From Betaproteobacteria bacterium (GTDB taxonomy: Bacteria > Pseudomonadota > Gammaproteobacteria > Burkholderiales > Casimicrobiaceae): DNA of 12,196 nucleotides. The stretch lies in the NCBI GenBank assembly GCA_013298455.1, contig JAAFHR010000052.1, forward strand, positions 1-12,196. The letters run 5' to 3'. Below, one piece after another: positions 1-4,445 of the stretch (positions are counted from its first letter, which is position 1; the number at the start of each line of letters is the position of its first letter). The position numbers were made by a program, and so were the translations under genes. A model generated the notes under the pieces. It did not search any database. It was not told the origin of the DNA and saw only the letters and a list, made by a program, of their open reading frames with translations.

Positions 1-2
1 GC

Positions 3-110
3 CAGCACCGCTCGGTGTATGTGGCCGGTGCGCTGCACGCGTCGCTGAAAGCCGATTGGCGAGTGCTTCGCCATGATCGCGAGCATCCCGCAACGAATCC
101 CTCTATTTGA
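3..110 (+). CDS. 3' end of an unrecognised gene (partial)
   Basis: An open frame enters from the left edge and ends at TGA 108-110, giving about 35 C-terminal residues. They begin QHRSVYVAGALHASLK and end in HPATNPSI. The composition looks like real protein: aromatic and hydrophobic residues alternate with charged ones, followed by a hydrophilic tail. The other two plus frames stop earlier (TGA at 46-48 and at 74-76). It lies only 18 bases upstream of the proposed start of the LON-domain gene and is in the same reading frame, so the two genes are probably cotranscribed. I do not recognise the family from this fragment, and its start lies outside the window. Confidence 0.5.
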   Translation, partial: QHRSVYVAGALHASLKADWRVLRHDREHPATNPSI

Positions 111-117
111 TCCCGAC

Positions 118-131
118 GGAGTTTCAAAATT
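118..131 (+). promoter_or_regulatory. Shine-Dalgarno and ATT start codon of the LON-domain gene
   Basis: GGAG at 118-121 is followed by a 7-base spacer and ATT at 129-131. This ribosome binding site decides the start. Between the upstream in-frame stop (108-110) and the conserved N-terminal TLPLFPL segment there is no in-frame ATG, GTG or TTG. AUU is a rare but genuine initiation codon, known for E. coli infC and pcnB. The alternative is a sequence error or mutation of an ancestral ATG. Confidence 0.5.
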
Positions 132-773
132 TTCTCGTTTCTCGGCAAAAAGCAAGACGCCGCCCTCACCCAAACCGCCACACTCCCGCTCTTTCCGCTG
201 GCCACGACGCTCTTTCCCGGCGGGCGTTTGTCGCTGAAAGTGTTCGAGCAGCGTTACTACGATTTAGCCAAACGGTGCATCACCTCGGGTGACGGATTTG
301 GCGTCGTCACACTTTCTGCGGGCAACGAAGTGGGTGGCGATCAGAGCTTCGCTAAAGTCGGCACCGCCGTGCGTATTGAGAGCTTTGATGCGCCCGCTCC
401 GAATCTCTTTGTGCTCGATGTGATTGGGCAGCAACGATTTGAGATTACCGCAACCAAAAAGTCTGACGATGGATTGCACAAAGCACGCGTTCGCTGGCTA
501 GATCCCGAGCCCGAAGTGCGCCTAAACGCGTCCTACGCCTCGCTGGTTGATTTGCTCAAGCCCATTGTCGAGAGCGTGGGCGAAGCGCGCTTTGCGCCAC
601 CGTTTCGGTTCGATGACGCGACGTGGGTCGGGTCGCGTTGGGCGGAGATCCTTCGCGTGCCGCCGTCGATTAAGCAAGCCTTACTTGAAATCAACGATGC
701 CGAGTTGCGACTCAAAACCATCAGCCAGTTGATTGCTCGCGGCCAAGACAGCGCCACCAAGCCAGCTTCGTAA
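129..773 (+). CDS. LON substrate-binding (N-terminal) domain protein
   Basis: A stand-alone protein of about 214 residues resembling the N-terminal substrate-binding domain of Lon protease (LON/PUA-like, PF02190), without AAA+ ATPase or peptidase parts. Visible hallmarks are TLPLFPLATTLFPGG near residues 18-32, the FEQRYYDL segment just after it, and GFGVVTL followed by a GTAVRIESF strand. The second half is helical, as in other single-domain LON proteins, and ends in a short polar tail. I place the start at ATT 129 (MFSFLGKK) because it has a well-spaced GGAG. The first conventional start, TTG 228, would remove the conserved PLFPL strand. Known relatives are poorly characterised; a role in recognising protein substrates is only an inference. 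The gene lies 68 bases upstream of yebC on the same strand and is probably part of that transcript. Confidence 0.8.
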   Translation: MFSFLGKKQDAALTQTATLPLFPLATTLFPGGRLSLKVFEQRYYDLAKRCITSGDGFGVVTLSAGNEVGGDQSFAKVGTAVRIESFDAPAPNLFVLDVIGQQRFEITATKKSDDGLHKARVRWLDPEPEVRLNASYASLVDLLKPIVESVGEARFAPPFRFDDATWVGSRWAEILRVPPSIKQALLEINDAELRLKTISQLIARGQDSATKPAS

Positions 774-800
774 AATAGCGGATCATTTCAGTTTGTAGAC

Positions 801-829
801 AGCGCCCGATCTCTTCCTGAGGGGGCGCT
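801..829 (+). other. Small hairpin upstream of the yebC ribosome binding site
   Basis: AGCGCCC (801-807) and GGGCGCT (823-829) are perfect 7-base inverted arms around a 15-base loop. The right arm ends one base before the yebC Shine-Dalgarno AAGGA (831-835). There is no T-tract, so it is not a classical terminator. It could modulate yebC translation or be chance. Confidence 0.3.
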
Positions 830-841
830 CAAGGATTTTCT

Positions 842-1567
842 ATGGCCGGACACAGTGCATGGGCAAACATCCAACACCGCAAAGGGCGGCAGGATGCCAA
901 AAAAGGCAAGATCGCCACGCGACTCATTCGTGAAATCACGGTTGCTGCCAAGATGGGCGGCAGCAGCCTGGAAGGTAATCCACGGCTTCGCTTAGCGGTC
1001 GATAAAGGCTATGGCGCCAACATCACCAAAGACACGATTGAGCGGGCGATTAAACGCGGCGCAGGCGAAACTGGCGGCGCGGATTACCAAGAGGTTCGCT
1101 ACGAAGGCTACGGCATCAACGGCGCTGCGATCATGGTCGATTGCTTAACGGACAACCACACCCGCACCGTTGCCGAGGTGCGCCATGCGTTTAGCAAGAA
1201 CGGCGGCAACATGGGCACCGATGGCTCTGTTGCCTTTCTGTTTAAACACTGCGGCACGCTCCTGTTCGCGCCGGGCACCAACGAAGACGCCCTGATGGAA
1301 GCCGCGCTCGACGCAGGTGCCCAAGACGTTGCCACCAACGAAGATGGATCGATTGAAGTAGTCACCGGTCCCTACGATTTCGTGGCGGTGAAAGACGCGC
1401 TGACCAAAGCAGGATTCCCTTCGGAGCACGGCGAAGTCACCATGAAAGCGCAAAACGAGGTGTACTTCTCGGGCGACGATGCCGTGAAGATGCAAAAGCT
1501 TTTAGATGCACTCGAAGCGCTCGATGATGTACAAGACGTGTTTACATCCGCTGTAATCGAACAGTAA
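842..1567 (+). CDS. yebC: YebC/TACO1 family protein
   Basis: At 241 residues it is close to the usual 240-250 of YebC. Family hallmarks are MAGHSAWANIQHRKGRQDAKK at the N-terminus, NPRLRLAVDKG, the RYEGYGINGAAIMVDCLTDN segment, RTVAEVRHAFSKNGGNMGT, DGSVAFLF, and a C-terminal LLDALEALDDVQDVFT helix-strand. The start ATG has AAGGA (831-835) six bases upstream. The family was long annotated as transcriptional regulators (YebC/PmpR). More recent work on bacterial YebC and mitochondrial TACO1 describes ribosome-associated factors that help translation through difficult, proline-rich stretches; which role applies here is not visible in sequence. One oddity is Ala at position 6, where most relatives have Lys (HSKWANI). 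It is followed 14 bases later by the YbjQ-like gene and then by ruvC; yebC-ruvC adjacency is the E. coli order. Confidence 0.96.
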   Translation: MAGHSAWANIQHRKGRQDAKKGKIATRLIREITVAAKMGGSSLEGNPRLRLAVDKGYGANITKDTIERAIKRGAGETGGADYQEVRYEGYGINGAAIMVDCLTDNHTRTVAEVRHAFSKNGGNMGTDGSVAFLFKHCGTLLFAPGTNEDALMEAALDAGAQDVATNEDGSIEVVTGPYDFVAVKDALTKAGFPSEHGEVTMKAQNEVYFSGDDAVKMQKLLDALEALDDVQDVFTSAVIEQ

Positions 1568-1581
1568 TTCAGGAGTGCGCC

Positions 1582-1935
1582 ATGGGTTGGTTTTCGAGCA
1601 GAGACAATAGTTTCTTTCTTGCCACCGTCACACCGTCAAAAGACGACGTCGGTATCACGCAGTATCTGGGTGTCGTCAACGGCGAGGCGATCATTGGCGC
1701 GAATATTTTTCGCGATATGTTTGCGTCGGTGCGTGATGTGGTCGGTGGTCGCGCCAGCGGCTACGAACGCTCGCTGAAGAACGCTCGCGACGCCGCGATT
1801 GAAGACATGATCGCCGCCGCCAAAGAAGTGGGCGCCAATGGCGTGATCGGCGTCGATTTTGATTACGAAGTACTCGGTGAAACCAACGGCATGATGATGG
1901 TGGCGGTGAGCGGGACAGCGGTGAAGATTGGTTGA
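1582..1935 (+). CDS. YbjQ / UPF0145 family protein (putative heavy-metal-binding domain)
   Basis: A 117-residue protein with the full pattern of the YbjQ/DUF74 family (PF01906). It has an N-terminal strand (FLATVTPSK), YLGVVNGEAIIGANIFRDMF, then VRDVVGGRASGYERSLKNARDAAIEDM, AAAKEVGANGVIGVDFDYEVLG, and a final MMMVAVSGTAVKI strand. Family members are about 105-120 residues and form beta-rich oligomers. The heavy-metal-binding name is historical and the function is unproven. AGGAG (1571-1575) stands six bases before ATG, and the gap to yebC is only 14 bases, so cotranscription with yebC is likely. The first residues (MGWFSSRDN) are a short extension beyond the core. There is no signal peptide, so it should be cytoplasmic. 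Confidence 0.9.
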   Translation: MGWFSSRDNSFFLATVTPSKDDVGITQYLGVVNGEAIIGANIFRDMFASVRDVVGGRASGYERSLKNARDAAIEDMIAAAKEVGANGVIGVDFDYEVLGETNGMMMVAVSGTAVKIG

Positions 1936-1943
1936 TACGCTGC

Positions 1944-1967
1944 CCATCTCCCGGAGACGGGAGAGGG
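1944..1967. repeat. REP-like palindrome, copy 1
   Basis: TCTCCCG (1947-1953) and CGGGAGA (1958-1964) form a 7-bp hairpin with a GAGA-containing loop. After one mismatch, CC/GG pairs extend it. It starts about 9 bases after the YbjQ-like stop. C-rich and G-rich palindromes of this kind are typical of REP-like extragenic elements in proteobacteria. Confidence 0.55.
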
Positions 1968-2023
1968 CTGCGACGAGAGCGTCGCTTGACGTGCGCCGCT
2001 GCGTACTAAGGATTTCGACGATA

Positions 2024-2085
2024 GTGCTCCCCTCGAACGCACCCTCATCCCCAACCCTTCTCCCGCCTGCGGGAGAAGGGAGCAC
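2024..2085. repeat. REP-like palindrome, copy 2, with nested outer stem
   Basis: The inner hairpin is CCCTTCTCCCG (2055-2065), loop CCTG, CGGGAGAAGGG (2070-2080): a perfect 11-bp stem. The outer arms GTGCTCCC (2024-2031) and GGGAGCAC (2078-2085) are also perfect inverted repeats and overlap the inner right arm, so two alternative folds compete. The element ends 15 bases before the ruvC start. Its CCCTCATCCCCAACC lead is a sequence style I associate with dispersed REP-like elements. Together with copy 1 it resembles a paired REP unit. Confidence 0.65.
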
Positions 2086-2100
2086 CAGCCGCCGTTGCTG

Positions 2101-2655
2101 ATGCAAACGCCCACTCCACGTCTGATTCTCGGCATCGATCCCGGCCTGCGAATCACCGGGTTCGGCGTGATCCAGATCACTGGCAATCAACTCGCCTACG
2201 TCGCCAGCGGCTGCATTAAATCCAATGAAAAGGAAACGCTTCCAGAACGACTGCGCACCATCGCTGAAGACATTCAATCGATCATTGCCCACCACCATCC
2301 CGATGATGTCGTGGTGGAAAAAGTGTTTGTAAACGTTAATCCGCAGTCAACGCTGCTCTTGGGGCAAGCGCGCGGCGCGGCCATCACCGCTGCGGTGCTT
2401 GCCGGTGCTACGGTTTACGAATACACCGCCCTGCAGGTCAAGCAATCCGTCGTCGGTCACGGCAAAGCGGCGAAAGAGCAAGTGCAAGAAATGGTCAAGC
2501 GGCTCTTAAAGCTCGCCACCACGCCGCAAGCCGACGCCGCCGATGCGCTCGCCACAGCGATCACCCATGCTCACTCACGGCAAGGTTTGGGAGCGATTGC
2601 TAGCGAACTGCTCAGCTCGAAAAAAGTACGACAGCGCGGCGGGCGGTTGATGTAG
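2101..2655 (+). CDS. ruvC: Crossover junction endodeoxyribonuclease RuvC
   Basis: RuvC cuts Holliday junctions symmetrically at the end of homologous recombination and repair, working with the RuvAB branch-migration complex. From ATG 2101 the protein has 184 residues (E. coli 173). The four acidic catalytic positions are visible: D13 in LGIDPG, E73 in VVVEKVF, and D145 and D148 in QADAADALA. The basic HGKAAKEQV segment (120-128) and the NPQSTLLLGQARGAA helix (80-94) are also typical. TTG 2095 and CTG 2098 precede the ATG in frame, but the ATG fits the normal N-terminus. No good Shine-Dalgarno is seen: the nearest, GGGAG, lies within the preceding REP-like hairpin, 18 bases away. ruvA and ruvB do not follow; the next gene encodes a sigma factor. 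Confidence 0.96.
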   Translation: MQTPTPRLILGIDPGLRITGFGVIQITGNQLAYVASGCIKSNEKETLPERLRTIAEDIQSIIAHHHPDDVVVEKVFVNVNPQSTLLLGQARGAAITAAVLAGATVYEYTALQVKQSVVGHGKAAKEQVQEMVKRLLKLATTPQADAADALATAITHAHSRQGLGAIASELLSSKKVRQRGGRLM

Positions 2656-2755
2656 GCGTTATTGAATCGTCTCGCTTGGCAGCGGAATGTGCGCAACGAG
2701 CGTCAGCTTTTTCCTGATGATCAACACGAGTCCGAACTGAGTTCCAAGTCGAGCG

Positions 2756-2856
2756 TTGTCATGTTGAGCGGAGCGAAACATCAGGTGGCAAACAGATATG
2801 GCGTTACGGAACGCGCTGAGTGCGCTGCTGATCCTTCGCTTTGCTCAGGATGACAA
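2756..2856. repeat. Palindromic intergenic element with 29-bp terminal inverted repeats, copy A
   Basis: The left end (2756-2784, TTGTCATGTTGAGC...ATCAG) and right end (2828-2856, CTGATCC...GATGACAA) are inverted repeats matching at 23 of 29 positions. The interior carries a further hairpin, GCGTT (2801-2805) / AACGC (2810-2814). A second copy with closely similar ends but a different interior lies at 6892-6996. The element has no coding capacity and resembles a dispersed palindromic element or MITE-like sequence. Confidence 0.7.
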
Positions 2857-2864
2857 GTCCCGAT

Positions 2865-2889
2865 CTGAGGCGTGTTAGGATCAGGTGGC
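2865..2889. repeat. Degenerate end of the palindromic element
   Basis: CTGAG (2865-2869), seven bases, then AGGATCAG (2877-2884) matches the outline of the element's terminal repeat (CTGAG, eight bases, AGGATCAG). In addition ATCAGGTGGC occurs at 2780-2789 and again at 2880-2889, exactly 100 bases apart. This may be the relic of an adjacent or earlier insertion. Confidence 0.35.
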
Positions 2890-2960
2890 TTTTTATGGCA
2901 ACGCCAGATCGAATAAGGCATTTGAGACGTTTTATTGCAATTCAAGCGGCGTATTTTTAG

Positions 2961-2993
2961 TCACATAGGCCTTATTTAACAAGGCGTTGGTGA
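2961..2993. promoter_or_regulatory. Symmetric dyad, possible operator
   Basis: Two nested inverted pairs share one centre: TCAC (2961-2964) with GTGA (2990-2993), and GCCTT (2969-2973) with AAGGC (2981-2985), separated by equal 4-base spacers on each side and a 7-base centre. It lies about 150 bases upstream of the sigma factor start. The symmetry suits a dimeric DNA-binding protein, but which protein and which gene it would control is unknown. Confidence 0.3.
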
Positions 2994-3091
2994 ATAGTGC
3001 CGTTGATATAAATCGAAGCGACGTGAATGTTGATCGCTGATGCGTCGAATCCCGTTGCGTAGCGTTGATCGGATCCGTTGCCGCCAACGTG

Positions 3092-3118
3092 GGAACTTTC
3101 CTGCGTTGTGCTGAGAAT
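3092..3118 (+). promoter_or_regulatory. Candidate ECF-sigma-dependent promoter
   Basis: GGAACTT (3092-3098) matches the -35 consensus of sigma-E-type ECF factors. A suitable -10 is less clear; GAATC around 3115-3119 sits at roughly the right distance (16 bases). Initiation near 3125 would leave a leader of under 20 bases before ATG 3142. Position directly upstream of an ECF sigma gene fits the frequent autoregulation of such operons. Confidence 0.4.
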
Positions 3119-3141
3119 CGCATCGTGGGGCAAATCACTCG

Positions 3142-3789
3142 ATGACAATGCAATTTGCGGCAAAGGGCGACGCGGCGCAGAGCGATCATGAGCTCGTGCG
3201 CGCCCTGCTGCACGGGGCAGACGCGGAATTTGATGCGGCTGCCACGCTCATTTACCGGCGGCATTCACCCGCTGTGCTTCGCTTTGCGATGATGATTGCG
3301 TCGTCCAGAGAGATTGCCTTTGACGCGACACAAGAGGCCTTCATTTGGCTCACCACCGCCGGGGAAAAGGGTGGCGCGAACCGATTTGACGCCACGCGCG
3401 GTTCGCTTGCAGCGCTTCTCTGCGGTGTCGCACGAAATCATGTGCTGCGTTTGCAAACCGCCGATGCGCGTTTTGTTTTACCCGAGGACGATGCGGCGCT
3501 CGATGGGCTCATTGATGCGCAGACCGATGATCGCGCAGTACCGGGTGCCTTTGAACAATTGGCCGAGGCGGATCGCAGCCGAGCGCTTTTGAACGCGGTG
3601 GCGAAACTGCCCTACGAATTTCGCGAAGTGATCGTCTTGGTTGAGCTTGAAGGCTTGGCCTACGACGAGGCGGCGAAGGTGATCGGCTGCCCCATTGGCA
3701 CGATTCGCTCGCGACTGAGCCGCGCTAAGGCGCGGCTCAAAGTGATGCTTACGGAACTTTTAACGCCGCAGCACGGAAATAGCCCATGA
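3142..3789 (+). CDS. ECF-family RNA polymerase sigma factor
   Basis: A 215-residue sigma-70 family protein with only the sigma2 and sigma4 domains, as in extracytoplasmic-function factors. Sigma2 covers about residues 33-104: the YRRHSPAVLRFA helix, DATQEAFIWL (core-binding and -10 region) and RGSLAALLCGVARNHVLRL. A variable acidic linker follows (about 105-146). Sigma4 covers about 147-202, with LPYEFREVIVLVELEGLAYDEAA and the recognition helix in GCPIGTIRSRLSRAKARLK. It would direct RNA polymerase to a small stress or envelope regulon. ATG 3142 is followed by a second in-frame ATG at 3148; GGGG (3127-3130) lies upstream. The stop overlaps the next start (ATGA), the usual coupling with an anti-sigma gene, and a sigma-E-like -35 motif upstream suggests self-activation. 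Confidence 0.93.
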   Translation: MTMQFAAKGDAAQSDHELVRALLHGADAEFDAAATLIYRRHSPAVLRFAMMIASSREIAFDATQEAFIWLTTAGEKGGANRFDATRGSLAALLCGVARNHVLRLQTADARFVLPEDDAALDGLIDAQTDDRAVPGAFEQLAEADRSRALLNAVAKLPYEFREVIVLVELEGLAYDEAAKVIGCPIGTIRSRLSRAKARLKVMLTELLTPQHGNSP

Positions 3790-4382
3790 AGTACCAAGAA
3801 GCGAAGCCAACAGCGCCAACCGCGCCACTCGATGCCGCACTGCAGAGCGCTCGCTCGGTGTGGGCGGCCGATGCTGTGCAGCGTGGCGATGTCGAACATC
3901 TCGCTCGTTTGGAAATGAGCGTCGTCGCGCAGATGCGCGCTGCGAAGGAGCGTTCGCTTTTGGCTGTTACTGCGCCTCAAACGTCGTCACACAATCTGCG
4001 CGCTTGGTTCGTTGTAATGCGAAGCCGCTGGCATGCGTTTGCGAACACTCGGTTTTTCCCCGCGGCAGCGGGCTCGGTGGCGACGCTCGCGGTGTTGGCC
4101 GTGACCGCGCCGTGGTGGTTGCAGTTGGCGCGTGAGTCGTACGAAGTGGCAACGCCCTTTATGTTGGTGTCGCAACCGCAATCACAGCAGCTGGATGTGG
4201 CGCAAATGGTGCGTGTGAACGTGTCGCGCGAGGCCATGCTCGATTTCGGTATTCCCGTGCCGCCACAGCAACTCGGTGAATCGGTGAAAGCCGAAATGTT
4301 GATGGGCGCACGGGGCGATGTGTTGGCGGTGCGTTTTGTAGAGCCAACCCCCGGGAAACGTTGGCGTTGGCAGATGAATTGA
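3786..4382 (+). CDS. Single-pass membrane protein, probable anti-sigma factor
   Basis: A 198-residue protein whose start overlaps the sigma factor stop by four bases, implying translational coupling. Residues 1-88 are hydrophilic and probably cytoplasmic, with helical stretches such as EHLARLEMSVVAQMRAAKE. About 90-112 (FFPAAAGSVATLAVLAVTAPWW) is a single hydrophobic membrane segment. The remaining 85 or so residues would be periplasmic and have a beta-like pattern (VRVNVSREAMLDFGIPVPP, GDVLAVRFVEP). The arrangement and coupling are those of transmembrane anti-sigma factors, which hold the sigma factor until an envelope signal arrives. The zinc-binding HxxxCxxC motif of many anti-sigma factors is absent, and I do not recognise a named domain, so the assignment rests mainly on context and topology. 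Confidence 0.7.
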   Translation: MKYQEAKPTAPTAPLDAALQSARSVWAADAVQRGDVEHLARLEMSVVAQMRAAKERSLLAVTAPQTSSHNLRAWFVVMRSRWHAFANTRFFPAAAGSVATLAVLAVTAPWWLQLARESYEVATPFMLVSQPQSQQLDVAQMVRVNVSREAMLDFGIPVPPQQLGESVKAEMLMGARGDVLAVRFVEPTPGKRWRWQMN

Positions 4383-4445
4383 TGGTCTGCAAATGGGCCG
4401 TTACCAGCAACAAAGCATAGGATGCAAAACAGTGTGGAGAGTGAA

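Larger units (their letters stand above)
2656..3141. other. 486-base non-coding region between ruvC and the sigma factor gene
   Basis: No convincing gene is present on either strand; open frames here either run through the repeat or lack family-like composition. Contents in order are: about 100 unassigned bases; a 101-bp element with terminal inverted repeats (2756-2856); a degenerate copy of one end (2865-2889); an AT-richer stretch around 2890-2960; a symmetric dyad (2961-2993); and an ECF-type promoter candidate at 3092-3118. No clear rho-independent terminator for ruvC is visible. Confidence 0.7.

Noticed and set aside
107..292. 61-codon open frame overlapping the start of the LON-domain gene
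   Set aside because: It is rich in Arg/His/Pro, has no family resemblance, and overlaps a well-supported coding region in another frame.
1636..2298. 220-codon minus-strand open frame across the YbjQ gene and the start of ruvC
   Set aside because: It runs antisense through two recognised genes and the REP-like palindromes, and its sequence is not protein-family-like.
2662..2853. 63-codon plus-strand open frame after ruvC
   Set aside because: About half of it lies in the palindromic element, it has no good start signal, and its composition is not convincing.
2974..3064. Integron attC-like start (ATTTAAC fits RYYYAAC, followed by AAGGCGTT)
   Set aside because: No matching GTTRRRY core appears at the required distance downstream, and there is no cassette gene or integrase nearby.
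2932..3264. 110-codon minus-strand open frame upstream of the sigma factor
   Set aside because: It overlaps the sigma gene start and the promoter-like region; no domain or ribosome binding site supports it.
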